This document shows, piece by piece, positions 41,971 to 50,271 of a DNA stretch of 64,000 bases. The notes beneath the pieces were generated by a model. The model made no database searches. It worked only from the letters and a program-made list of their open reading frames with translations, and was not told the DNA's origin. This DNA is from JBBSZK01 sp964428325 (lineage in GTDB: Archaea; Nanobdellota; Nanobdellia; Pacearchaeales; GW2011-AR1), in NCBI GenBank assembly GCA_964428325.1, contig CAYRXU010000001.1, positions 66,432 through 130,431 on the forward strand, in the 5' to 3' direction. The position numbers and the translations under genes were made by a program. The number at the start of each line of letters is the position of its first letter. The first letter of the stretch is position 1.

Positions 41971-42672
41971 ATGGAGAAGCACGGAGACATTTCACTTTCT
42001 TTCGGGATGATTATCTCTGTAATAATTATTGCCGCGATATTGGGCGTTGCAGTATATGTCATAATCCAGTTTTTGGGAACGAAAGAATGTACAGAGCTCG
42101 GGTTATATGGGCGAGATTTGCAAACACGTGTTGACAGTGCGTGGAGAGCAGATAGTACTGAACGTCAAACTTTTGCTAGCAATGTGCCAAATGGAGTAGA
42201 TAAGGTGTGCTTTGGAAATCTGGATAGTGCACGTAATGCTCCTGAATTCCGAGAATTGCGTAATTATGTTGGAGAAGATGTAAACTTATTTTTCTATCCT
42301 CTCGCTGATTGCGATTTGACCGCTATTAAAATAGAACATGTGGCCTCAAGAGATTTCTATTGTGTAGATGTTGTCTCTGGTAAAGCGACATTCGAGTTGA
42401 ATAAGGGAAGCTTTGAATCTCTTGTAAAGGTGTGTGCTCCTAATGATAGCTCATGTCGCACTGCTTCTGGCGTACCGGTCACAACTGGCAGTTCATCTGG
42501 TACTTCAAGCACAGCAACACCCACTTCTAATAACGCACTTCCGCAAGTATCTCAACAATGGTGCGAGAATGCGGATAGTGGCGACGTATGTCAGGCTCTC
42601 AATGATCCATCGGTTGGAGGTCAAAATAATTATAAAGAGGCATGCTGCCATTACTATCAGAAGTGTTGTTAA
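41971..42672 (+). CDS. Pilin-like protein with Cys-rich C-terminus
   Basis: A 233-residue protein. The N-terminus MEKHGDISLSFGMIISVIIIA is a short basic head followed by one long hydrophobic helix. A charged outer domain (GKEWTV-free; LGLYGRDLQTRVDSAWRADS, NVPNGVDKVCFGNLD) holds several cysteines. A Thr/Ser-rich stalk (TGSSSGTSSTATPTS) follows, and a terminal Cys knot-like cluster ends it (WCENADSGDVCQ, CCHYYQKCC). ATG 41971 is preferred to the in-frame ATG at 41953, which would start inside the previous gene. A type of minor pilin or surface subunit is inferred. Confidence 0.65.
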   Translation: MEKHGDISLSFGMIISVIIIAAILGVAVYVIIQFLGTKECTELGLYGRDLQTRVDSAWRADSTERQTFASNVPNGVDKVCFGNLDSARNAPEFRELRNYVGEDVNLFFYPLADCDLTAIKIEHVASRDFYCVDVVSGKATFELNKGSFESLVKVCAPNDSSCRTASGVPVTTGSSSGTSSTATPTSNNALPQVSQQWCENADSGDVCQALNDPSVGGQNNYKEACCHYYQKCC

Positions 42673-42673
42673 C

Positions 42674-43264
42674 ATGAAGAAGAATGTTGCTTTTGTTTTG
42701 GGATGTATATTGTTGATGAGTGTGTTTGTTTCTATACAGGCGTCTGCATTGAATAAACAGGATGTGCAGAATGTGTTGCGCGTTGAGTTGACTAGGTATC
42801 TAGATGGGCAACAGACCCTTATTGGAATAGAAGACCTTAGATCTATCTTTGGAGCTTACAAAAATATGCCATCTACTGGAGAGATATCTCTTGAAGGAAT
42901 AGGAATCGCTGAAAGCTCGAAGGAGATAATACGCACGCAGGCTGCTTCAGGCATATCTGGATCCCAGGACACACTTATGAAAGGTCGACCAAATGGAGCT
43001 TATTGTGGAGATGCTGGACATTCTGTATGTGGGAGCAGAAATTGTTCTGAGACTTGGAGCATTTGTTCATCTAATTCTTTTATCGGTAGTGGTTTGAAGA
43101 ATAATGGAGATTCGTGCCGTGAAGGATATGAATGTAAGAGTGGAACTTGTAATGGTAGATGCACTGTCAAGCCATGTATTTCAAATACCCAATGTGAAAG
43201 CGGAAGTTGTGCAATGAGAAGTCTTATCAATAGAAACAAGTTCTGTACAGGTATTGGCTACTAA
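42674..43264 (+). CDS. Exported Cys-rich protein, 196 aa
   Basis: A 196-residue protein with a signal peptide (MKKNVAFVLGCILLMSVFVSIQASA), a helical middle part (VLRVELTRYLDGQQTLIGIEDL) and a C-terminal Cys-rich region with a repeated C-x-x-G-x-x-C-x-S-G-x-C pattern (NNGDSCREGYECKSGTCNGRC; CISNTQCESGSC). It resembles disulfide-rich EGF-like or EB-like surface modules. ATG 42674 follows the previous stop after one base; the longer in-frame start at 42434 lies within the previous gene and is rejected. Likely secreted partner of the same assembly. Confidence 0.65.
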   Translation: MKKNVAFVLGCILLMSVFVSIQASALNKQDVQNVLRVELTRYLDGQQTLIGIEDLRSIFGAYKNMPSTGEISLEGIGIAESSKEIIRTQAASGISGSQDTLMKGRPNGAYCGDAGHSVCGSRNCSETWSICSSNSFIGSGLKNNGDSCREGYECKSGTCNGRCTVKPCISNTQCESGSCAMRSLINRNKFCTGIGY

Positions 43265-43303
43265 CGATAGCAAGCTTTAAAGGAGAGAAGTCTTTAGAAG
43301 AAT

Positions 43304-44239
43304 ATGCCGAATAAGAGAGGGTTTGAGTTCAGCTTTACATGGCTTTTTGTGGTGCTTATTGGCATGGCCATTCTCTTTGTAGCGCTTTATGTTTCTGGAC
43401 AACTTCTAAAGACAAGCAATACTGAATATCAAACACGAACTGCTGCTGAACTTGGTGCGCTTCTTCATCCTCTTGAGACTTCACTTGCGAGCCAGGCAGC
43501 CTACACTGTACGTCTTCCTGAAGAGACGCGTATTTACAATCAGTGTCGTGAGACCGGTGCTTTCGGAACACAGGAAATACGCACGAGCGTACGAAGTGGT
43601 TTGGGAGAAGAATGGCCTCGTCCTAGTGAGCCACATAGTTTCTCTAATAAATATTTGTTTTCCTCTAGTATTGTTCAAGCTCGTGAATTGAATTTCTTTG
43701 TTGTTCCACTTGAGATGCCATATAAAGTGGCAGATCTGATTATTCTCTACGACAAATCTTATTGTCTAGTGTCTCCTCCCAGGTTTATCAGCGACGATAT
43801 CGATTCCCTTGGAATGAAATTTGTTAATTTGACTACGTCAAAGAGCCTGTGTCCTAAGGGAAGTGTTAGCGTGTGTTTTGATGGAACTCGCTGTGATGTG
43901 CAGGTGCAGCTTGAGGGTGATGGGACAGTTGGTAGTGTGATGAAGAATAGAACGACCGTAAGTTACTTTGGTCCGCTCATCTATGGGGCTATTTTCTCTG
44001 ATCCTGAACTTTACAAATGTCAGGTTACGCGTGTACGTGCGCGTGCGGCGCATCTAGCTGAATTGTATGAAGACAAGAGCTCACTTATGGGCGCTCGCGG
44101 GTGCACTTCTGGCATGGAAAGTGAGTTGAGAACGTACGGGGCTCTGCTTCTTGATAATTCGAACACAATCAAAGAGATTGGAGCGTATTCAGATGCGCTC
44201 GGGAGGGACAATGCGTTACTCAGCTGCAGGCTATTCTAA
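43304..44239 (+). CDS. Pilin-like membrane-anchored protein, 311 aa
   Basis: A 311-residue protein with head MPNKRGFEFSFTWLFVVLIGMA: basic residues, then RGFEFSF and a long hydrophobic helix, like a pilin N-terminus. The outer domain is mixed alpha/beta with seven cysteines, some in motifs like SLCPKGSVSVCFDGTRCDV, and a long C-terminal helical part. No catalytic motif is seen. It follows the Cys-rich protein with 39 bases between and overlaps the next start by 29 bases. Probably one of several subunits of a pilin-like surface structure. Confidence 0.65.
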   Translation: MPNKRGFEFSFTWLFVVLIGMAILFVALYVSGQLLKTSNTEYQTRTAAELGALLHPLETSLASQAAYTVRLPEETRIYNQCRETGAFGTQEIRTSVRSGLGEEWPRPSEPHSFSNKYLFSSSIVQARELNFFVVPLEMPYKVADLIILYDKSYCLVSPPRFISDDIDSLGMKFVNLTTSKSLCPKGSVSVCFDGTRCDVQVQLEGDGTVGSVMKNRTTVSYFGPLIYGAIFSDPELYKCQVTRVRARAAHLAELYEDKSSLMGARGCTSGMESELRTYGALLLDNSNTIKEIGAYSDALGRDNALLSCRLF

Positions 44240-44735
44240 AGGCCAGATGAAGATGCAACAGATGGCCCTTGTGCTTGTTGCTTTCGTTATATTTTTTGTA
44301 CTTGTGGGGATATTCGTTCTCTCGATTAAATTCTCTTCGCTGCGGGAGTCTGCAGGATCAGCTCGTGAGAATGAAGCCCGTGCGCTAGTGCATAAGCTTG
44401 CAGGGACGCCGGAACTAGAATGGACTTATGAGGATTGCAGTTCATGTGTTGACTTTGACAAGGCATTTCTATTGAAGGGAAATGAGGCGTACAGAGACTT
44501 TTGGAGCACTAGTGTTGGAGTTGTGCGTCTACAGAAGCTTTATCCTAATCAAGGAACAGACTATGTTGAATGTACGAAAGATAATTATCCTGATTGTAGT
44601 CAAATAACCATTTATGATAATGGAAAAGGTTACACTGCTCAGAATTCTTACGTTGCTCTCTGTCGACTTCAAGGAGAGCCGCTTGGCCCTCAGTGTACAT
44701 TTGGACAGCTTGTGGTGGGAGGGGAATTCCCATGA
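44211..44735 (+). CDS. Pilin-like membrane-anchored protein, 174 aa
   Basis: A 174-residue protein. From ATG 44211 the N-terminus is MRYSAAGYSKGQMKMQQMALVLVAFVIFFVL, a short basic head then one hydrophobic helix. A second in-frame ATG at 44247 would begin directly before the helix. The outer part includes ALVHKLAGTPELEWTYEDCSSCVDF, six cysteines, and VGVVRLQKLYPN and QSYVALCRLQGEP-like strands. The gene start lies within the 3' end of the previous gene (29-base overlap) and its stop overlaps the next start by four bases, so the unit is tightly coupled. Role in a surface assembly is inferred from layout. Confidence 0.65.
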   Translation: MRYSAAGYSKGQMKMQQMALVLVAFVIFFVLVGIFVLSIKFSSLRESAGSARENEARALVHKLAGTPELEWTYEDCSSCVDFDKAFLLKGNEAYRDFWSTSVGVVRLQKLYPNQGTDYVECTKDNYPDCSQITIYDNGKGYTAQNSYVALCRLQGEPLGPQCTFGQLVVGGEFP

Positions 44736-45244
44736 GAGAACGTAAGGGCCAGGAAGAGATCGTTGGGTTTGTTGCAGTTGTTGTACTGGTAAGCGTTGTT
44801 GCACTCATATTTATCACGCTGACGCTTCGCGGCGGAGGAGAAGTTGTTGTTAATGATGAAGGTGTTCGTGAAGCTCTTGAGAGCGCGTTACAATACACAA
44901 GTGACTGTTCCTTACTGGGTGCGCAAGGATATGCCTCGCTCGGAGATTTATTCCAGCCATGTATGGAAAATAGCCTCTGTGAGGATGGACGGGCTAGTTG
45001 CGATGTTTTGAACAACACACTTGAGAATCTGCTTACTCTTGGGTTGCGTGTTGGGCCAGATAGACCTTACAAAGGGTTTATATTTAGTGCCAGTCGTGGC
45101 GCAAGTAACTCAACTGAAGCTCCAGAGAGCATATTAGGGCTCCAAAAAGGAAATTGTACAGGATATAGCAGGCAAGGAACTAACGAATTTAGGCCTACCC
45201 GACAATCAGGGATTATACGTTTAGAGCTAAGTATCTGCAATTAA
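44732..45244 (+). CDS. Pilin-like membrane-anchored protein, last of the cluster
   Basis: A 170-residue protein with N-terminus MRERKGQEEIVGFVAVVVLVS: charged residues with the motif KGQEEIVGFV, in which E at +5 of the helix is typical of type IV pilins, then a long hydrophobic helix. The extracellular domain has six cysteines (DCSLLGAQGYASL, QPCMENSLCEDGRASCDVL) and Asn sequons. Start ATG 44732 gives a four-base overlap with the previous stop; the in-frame upstream start at 44693 lies inside the previous gene. The stop overlaps the convergent wHTH gene by four bases. Likely a minor pilin-like subunit. Confidence 0.7.
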   Translation: MRERKGQEEIVGFVAVVVLVSVVALIFITLTLRGGGEVVVNDEGVREALESALQYTSDCSLLGAQGYASLGDLFQPCMENSLCEDGRASCDVLNNTLENLLTLGLRVGPDRPYKGFIFSASRGASNSTEAPESILGLQKGNCTGYSRQGTNEFRPTRQSGIIRLELSICN

Positions 45245-45603
45245 AGCTTAATCTTGATATTTATTGTATCGACTACTAATATAGGCTTAAGTCGCTCGCG
45301 TTTTCCAGTCTTTTCTGCCACTAAATCGATGAACCCAAAGCGTTCAAGAAGGGCCACATCGCTCTTTACAGACTTGAAATCTCGACCTAAAATCTTGGCC
45401 AACGCGTAAATAGAAGAAGGATTACGTGTCTTTACTACGTGCAAGAGGCGCGCTTTCTGATTTGATAGAATGTGGCGCAATGCAGCTATGCCTTCAAAGT
45501 CATATCCATCGGAAGATTCCCCTGCAAGACGCTTAAAGAATGAAGTGAATGCTCCCCTATCGTCGACAATTGTGATTTCTCGCGTCTTTGATTTGTCAGC
45601 CAT
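45241..45603 (-). CDS. Winged-helix DNA-binding protein, HVO_A0114-like
   Basis: A 120-residue protein whose central region (ALRHILSNQKARLLHVVKTRNPSSIYALAKILGRDFKSVKSDVALLERFGFIDLV) is a typical winged helix. Helix 2 with SIYALAKIL and the recognition helix KSVKSDVALLERFG match the HVO_A0114-type archaeal DNA-binding proteins, which pair with toxins or act as local regulators. The N-terminus (KSKTREITIVDDR) and basic wing (GKRERLKPILVVD) fit DNA binding. It lies between the pilin-like cluster and the S-layer gene, converging with the former. Regulation of either neighbour is possible. Confidence 0.75.
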   Translation of the reverse strand: MADKSKTREITIVDDRGAFTSFFKRLAGESSDGYDFEGIAALRHILSNQKARLLHVVKTRNPSSIYALAKILGRDFKSVKSDVALLERFGFIDLVAEKTGKRERLKPILVVDTINIKIKL

Positions 45604-45733
45604 CTAATAAAAAATAAGTATATAGAGTATATATATGTTTTTATTTACCATATATGGATAAAAATACCACCTATTAATTTTGTTACTGTTTAGAGGATCA
45701 TCTCAAGAAGTGTTTTCCTAGAGAGTGATACCC

Positions 45734-45748
45734 AAAGCTTTTTAAAGC
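45734..45748 (+). promoter_or_regulatory. First of two identical TATA-like elements upstream of the S-layer gene
   Basis: AAAGCTTTTTAAAGC at 45734-45748 recurs exactly at 45797-45811, 63 bases apart. Each holds a TTTTTAAA TATA core. Transcription would start about 25 bases downstream of each, giving two long leaders of the S-layer mRNA. Confidence 0.55.
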
Positions 45749-45796
45749 AAACATCGAGCCTCGAGGAGATAAGCAGGTTAGAGTATCGATTTAACG

Positions 45797-45811
45797 AAAG
45801 CTTTTTAAAGC
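45797..45811 (+). promoter_or_regulatory. Second identical TATA-like element upstream of the S-layer gene
   Basis: Exact copy of 45734-45748, nearer the gene. The predicted start about 45830 leaves a leader of some 140 bases that holds all the hairpins at 45850-45933. Confidence 0.55.
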
Positions 45812-45849
45812 TACATAGAGATATCCCATTACTCTGTAAGCAGAGTACC

Positions 45850-45933
45850 ACGTAGCTAAACACTACGTTGTTCTAAACTAATGTTTGGAACAGACGGGAC
45901 GAAAGTCCTCCCTTAGGGGAGTCCTGCGGGACT
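45850..45933 (+). promoter_or_regulatory. Hairpin-rich 5' leader of the S-layer mRNA
   Basis: Five self-complementary elements follow one another: ACGTAG/CTACGT (45850-45868), a nine-pair stem with a 4-base loop (45870-45891), GGAC-GAAA-GTCC with a GNRA loop (45897-45908), CTCCC-TTAG-GGGAG (45908-45921), and AGTCC-TGCG-GGACT (45920-45933). The last three overlap at their edges, and AGTCC and GGGAC segments each occur twice, so alternative pairings exist. The ribosome-binding site follows at 45952-45960. Confidence 0.6.
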
Positions 45934-45951
45934 GTCATGGGTACAAAGCTG

Positions 45952-45960
45952 AAAGGAGGT
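45952..45960 (+). promoter_or_regulatory. Strong ribosome-binding site of the S-layer gene
   Basis: AAAGGAGGT ends eight bases before the ATG at 45969 and decides the start; the longer in-frame start at 45885 lies in the structured leader. Confidence 0.7.
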
Positions 45961-45968
45961 TGAAAAAA

Positions 45969-48605
45969 ATGGTATTTAATTTCAAAAAAATCGCCTCTGT
46001 TGCATCATCAGGATTAATGATGAGCGCAACGTTGGCCCTTGCTGCTGCTGCAAATTATCCAGCTCCATTCGTACAGAATGGTCATGCTGATGTTGCTATC
46101 GTAGTTGGTGAAAGTGCTGCTTCGTCAGACCTTTCCTCAGCCACTGCATTGACATCAGATCTAGCTACAACATTTGCTGCACAAGGAGGACAAAGTCAGG
46201 GATCAACCACAATTACTGGAGAGAATTTCCCATTGTTCACTAGCTCAACAGAAATCTATCTTAACGATAGCCTAAACACTGCTCGAACTACACTGGACGA
46301 TACAAATCTCCCAATGATCTTGGCTGACTCAGACTTCTCTGGTAATGTCGATTCAGACGTTACACAGACAATCATTCTTCCATCCGCAAGCCGAGTATTG
46401 TTCGGTCAGGAGCCTACATCTGATTACGATCCTACGATTTTCGTTAATCTAGGAACAAGTTCGTCAAACGTTGTGTATAACACAACTGTGACGTTCGATC
46501 AGGCTGTAAACCTAACACATTCCGACTCTGAAGGAGAATCTATGGTTATCTTCGGAAAGGAATGGACCGTAGGAACTGATACTGACGCTACAACACTAGT
46601 GTTATATCAATCATCTGAACGCATTCCACTCAGCCTTGGAGGAAGCAGCCCTACACCTTCCACAACAGTTACTGTTGATGGCATGAGCTTCACAATCGAG
46701 CTTCTTGCTGCGAGCGACACATCTGCAACTGTCAGAGTTACTGATAGCTCAGGTAATTCGCGAACAAAGGAAATCGATGAAGATGAATCTTCAAAAGTAA
46801 ACGGCGTTGAAGTTGCTGTCGCGTACTCTGACGAGTCCGAGGCAACAGGCGTTGTTTCAGCGGAGATCATTGTAGGAAGCAACAAAATCACATTGAAGAA
46901 TGGCGAGAACGTTAAGACCGGTTCCGACGAGGAATCACTTGACGGTACCTCTGTAAGCTTCAATGCTGGAACCACAGGTGCTATGACTTCTTTCACGATT
47001 AGCGTCTTCTCAGACGATAGCGATGAAGATGCTCTTGTTGCCGGTGGCTCATTCCACGATCCAGTCTGGGGAACATTCGATCTTCGGTTCACCGAAGTGA
47101 GCAATGCTCTTGACAGCTCTGATCGAGATGAAATTGTTGTTGAATCTGCTGGTGACGATCGAATGAAAATTTCGATGACTGACCACCAGGAAAATGAAGG
47201 GTCCTTCGAGTGGGTCAATAACGAAACGCAGACAATGCGTCTCGCTTATGGCGATCAGGCAAAAGAAGTAATACGCGTACGAGAATTGGCTCCATTGAAC
47301 CGTTCTATGTACGTCGTTGTAGGAAACCAGGATGAAGGTTATCTTCTTAAGTTGGACACTGTTACAAACAGTTCGTCTGATACAGATGATGACATCATCT
47401 TCAAGAACGTATTTGATACGTCTCAAACCTACAAAGCTTCAATAACGTCTGAAGGCGCAGGTACTGTCACAGTTGGTGGTCGAACCTACACTGTTACCTA
47501 TAATGGAGTCTCAACTAGCTCTGATAACATCATCGTTAGATTGAACTACCCAGATAGCTCAACAACAGGCCAGGTTATCTTCTATCCTACGATAGAAACA
47601 TCAAAAGGAGCTAAGGTTGGTTTCTACGAACCTTTGACTCTTGACGTCAATAACATTGACGGCGCTGGTACAGATGCAGTAAGTATCCTCATCCCTGATG
47701 GAGATGATTATGCTACTGCTATAACTGCTGTCCCTCAGGGTTCAGGAGGAGGAATGTCTATCGGCGGAACAACTGTTAACGCTACTGCCGGATTCGGCAG
47801 TACAACTGCTACGGTAGGCAGACTTACCTACAACTTCACCTACGATTCCTTGAACACGACAAAGATCTTCTTGATCACACCTAATGCTGGAGGCAATATT
47901 GTCAATCCCGCTTTGGTTGTCTTTGAAGAGGAAGAAGACCGAACTGACAATGAAGAAGCTATGGTTCTCACTCTAACGGGTGGTGGATCAAGCGATTCTG
48001 AAACAGAGGTTAATACGGTGAGATCTACTGCAACCACACCTTCAAGTACATCAAACACTGGTAACAGTTTCATTAGCCTTGAAAGCAATGATGACTTGTC
48101 ACAGATCTTGACACTTTACGGTACATTGGTTGAGCTAGATAGTCCAACAAGCGGTACAAAGAAGGCTACAATATCCTACCCTGATGATCAGGTACAGGCT
48201 ATGTTGTATGTCGCTGAAACCGATGCTACAACCAGCAATGGTGGTGGCGCACTTGGAAACATTGTCGTAACAGACAATCAAGTGTCAACAGTTGGCTCAA
48301 AGAACCTAGTCGTTGTTGGAGGTAGCTGTATCAACAAAGTTGCATCTCGACTCCTAACTGGAGCTGATTCAGCTGTTTGTGGTGCAGACTTCACAACTCG
48401 AACAGGCGTTGGAACAGGATCATACTTGATCCAGTCCTTCCAATCTCCGTGGTCTTCAAGCAAAGTTGCAGTATTGGTAGCAGGTTACACTGCTGAAGAT
48501 ACAACAAATGCAGCTACTGCATTGAGAACACAGAAGCCTGACACGATGGCCGGTAAGAAGTACACTGGTAGCACGGCTACAACCTTGACTCCAGTTACAG
48601 CTTAA
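45969..48605 (+). CDS. S-layer protein
   Basis: An 878-residue exported protein. The signal peptide (MVFNFKKIASVASSGLMMSATLALAAAA) leads into NYPAPFVQNGHADVAIVVGESAASSDLSSAT. That is the N-terminal S-layer motif of Methanococcus-type surface proteins (YPAPF...G...DVAIVVG..A...D). The remainder is Thr/Ser/Asp-rich, low in cysteine (two near the end), and beta-rich with many Asn sequons. The C-terminal part returns to the same Rossmann-like theme (SKVAVLVAGYTAEDTTNAATALRTQKPDT), the typical S-layer C-terminal domain. Very strong Shine-Dalgarno, double promoter and terminator all suggest that this is a major surface protein. Confidence 0.88.
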   Translation: MVFNFKKIASVASSGLMMSATLALAAAANYPAPFVQNGHADVAIVVGESAASSDLSSATALTSDLATTFAAQGGQSQGSTTITGENFPLFTSSTEIYLNDSLNTARTTLDDTNLPMILADSDFSGNVDSDVTQTIILPSASRVLFGQEPTSDYDPTIFVNLGTSSSNVVYNTTVTFDQAVNLTHSDSEGESMVIFGKEWTVGTDTDATTLVLYQSSERIPLSLGGSSPTPSTTVTVDGMSFTIELLAASDTSATVRVTDSSGNSRTKEIDEDESSKVNGVEVAVAYSDESEATGVVSAEIIVGSNKITLKNGENVKTGSDEESLDGTSVSFNAGTTGAMTSFTISVFSDDSDEDALVAGGSFHDPVWGTFDLRFTEVSNALDSSDRDEIVVESAGDDRMKISMTDHQENEGSFEWVNNETQTMRLAYGDQAKEVIRVRELAPLNRSMYVVVGNQDEGYLLKLDTVTNSSSDTDDDIIFKNVFDTSQTYKASITSEGAGTVTVGGRTYTVTYNGVSTSSDNIIVRLNYPDSSTTGQVIFYPTIETSKGAKVGFYEPLTLDVNNIDGAGTDAVSILIPDGDDYATAITAVPQGSGGGMSIGGTTVNATAGFGSTTATVGRLTYNFTYDSLNTTKIFLITPNAGGNIVNPALVVFEEEEDRTDNEEAMVLTLTGGGSSDSETEVNTVRSTATTPSSTSNTGNSFISLESNDDLSQILTLYGTLVELDSPTSGTKKATISYPDDQVQAMLYVAETDATTSNGGGALGNIVVTDNQVSTVGSKNLVVVGGSCINKVASRLLTGADSAVCGADFTTRTGVGTGSYLIQSFQSPWSSSKVAVLVAGYTAEDTTNAATALRTQKPDTMAGKKYTGSTATTLTPVTA

Positions 48606-48618
48606 AGCTAAACTGTCA

Positions 48619-48651
48619 ATTTTTTTTCTTTTTTCTTTTTCTATTTTTTAT
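48619..48651 (+). terminator. T-rich terminator of the S-layer gene
   Basis: A T-rich stretch (TTTTTTTTCTTTTTTCTTTTTC) begins about 14 bases after the S-layer stop and matches the oligo-T terminators of archaea. Confidence 0.6.
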
Positions 48652-48734
48652 CTCTCAGCTTTAGCTCTGCTAAATGCTACCACGTTCAAGTAAGGTTTAA
48701 ATAGAGAATAGGATGTATTGTTAGAGAGAGTGAT

Positions 48735-50231
48735 ATGAATACGCCGCGGAGACTTTTTTTGCTTGTCGTTGGTATTTTGAGTGTTGTCGCTATTGTTCAA
48801 TTTGCCCTTGCAATCCACACAGTAAGGACTGCGGCAGGAGGCACTTCCTACTTTATTGCTGAAGATGTTTACTATGTCTTCAACTTTTCAGTTAACAATA
48901 CCGATGCCCTGCCAAGCGGCAATATCTCACGAGTAAACGTGACGCTTCCATCTGGATTTACATTTGTATCTGGATCTAATCTGACAAGCGCAGGGCCGCA
49001 TGTGTTTAGCAATACAACGACAGTCTTGTCATGGGCAAACACAACAAGCCGCCTTATTACGAATCTGACTTACTATTACTTTTCATTCAACGCAAGCGTT
49101 GCAACACCAGGCAATTATAATATCACCATAACAACACTTAACGGAACAGGCTCGTTCATGAGCAACTTGAGTTTTGTGGTTAACGATACAACCGTACCTT
49201 CTTCTGTTGATCTTGTTGACCCAACAAATGCGTCAGGAACAAATCTTTCATCCAGCAGCCTACCTGTCAACATGACATTCATAGATAATGGAGTTACAGG
49301 GTCTGCAGTTATCCGCGTCTTTAACTCGACCGGTCTTGTCAACGCCAGCACATCTTCCTCCAGCTCTTTCTCAATCATATTCAATCTATCTGATGGAATC
49401 TACTTCGTAAACGCAACTATGAACGACTCTTTTGGTAACTCGAACATGTCTATTACTCGCACAATTACCGTTGATACGACTGCTCCATCTGTAAGCTTTA
49501 GTTGTGATGAAGAATCCGTTGATCGAGATGATGAGTTAACTTGCACTTGCTCAGGAACTGACGCCACGACAGGGGTAAGAACAACATCATACACAGAAAA
49601 TCCAGATACTGATGAGACAGGAACATTCACAACGACATGCACAGTTACAGACTATTCAGGAAATAGCGCGTCTAGCAATTTTGAGTATACTGTTGAGAGC
49701 AGCAGACGGCTTGGCAGTGGAGGAAGTGGCGGAAGCGGAAATACTGGAACCGCGACTTGGACAAGCACATTGAGAAATGATGATTCTGATTTGAGTGTTA
49801 AGGGAGACGTAAGAAGTCGACTATCTGCAAGACAGCGATTACAGCTTAATGTTGGCGGAACTACGCATTATGTTGGTGTGAAGAGCATTGGTACGACTAG
49901 CGCAGTTATTGAGATTGCAAGTACGCCTCAAGAAGCTACATTCAATACTGGAGAGACAAAGAAGTTTGATGTTGATAGCGACGGATATTATGATATGCAA
50001 GTTACACTTGAGTCTATTGAAGCAAGTAGAGCTTCTGTAGTTATCAAGGCCATCCATGAACAAGTGCCTGGAACAACGACCACGACAACTGAACCCACAA
50101 CAACCGCTAATGAAAGTGAGTCTTCTGAAGGTAGAAGCATGATTTGGGTTTGGATTGTACTTGCAGTAGTTATTATCGCAGTAGTTGTTTACTTCGTTAT
50201 GCGTTCTCAGAACCAGCACAAGCACTATTAA
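48735..50231 (+). CDS. Anchored surface protein with Ig-like domains and C-terminal TM helix
   Basis: A 498-residue protein with an N-terminal signal (about residues 7-27). Two Thr/Asn/Ser-rich Ig-like domains follow, with strands such as FNFSVNNTDALPSGNISRVNVTL and STSSSSSFSIIFNLSDGIYFVNATM. One Cys pair sits in LTCTCSGTDA-like repeats. A Gly/Ser linker, a beta domain with DVDSDGYYDMQVTLES (a calcium-loop pattern), a Thr-rich stalk (TTTTTTEPTTTANES) and a C-terminal membrane helix end it. More than 20 NxS/T sequons are visible. TATA GTTTAAATAG about 28 bases upstream. Next to the S-layer gene, it may be a surface partner. Confidence 0.7.
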   Translation: MNTPRRLFLLVVGILSVVAIVQFALAIHTVRTAAGGTSYFIAEDVYYVFNFSVNNTDALPSGNISRVNVTLPSGFTFVSGSNLTSAGPHVFSNTTTVLSWANTTSRLITNLTYYYFSFNASVATPGNYNITITTLNGTGSFMSNLSFVVNDTTVPSSVDLVDPTNASGTNLSSSSLPVNMTFIDNGVTGSAVIRVFNSTGLVNASTSSSSSFSIIFNLSDGIYFVNATMNDSFGNSNMSITRTITVDTTAPSVSFSCDEESVDRDDELTCTCSGTDATTGVRTTSYTENPDTDETGTFTTTCTVTDYSGNSASSNFEYTVESSRRLGSGGSGGSGNTGTATWTSTLRNDDSDLSVKGDVRSRLSARQRLQLNVGGTTHYVGVKSIGTTSAVIEIASTPQEATFNTGETKKFDVDSDGYYDMQVTLESIEASRASVVIKAIHEQVPGTTTTTTEPTTTANESESSEGRSMIWVWIVLAVVIIAVVVYFVMRSQNQHKHY

Positions 50232-50271
50232 TCCTTCCCGAGATTTAAATAGCCCTGCAAGATAGAACAAT

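Noticed and set aside
46607..47218. Open frame on the minus strand inside the S-layer gene
   Set aside because: Ser/Thr-rich mirror of the S-layer codons, no start signal, and the S-layer frame is well supported.
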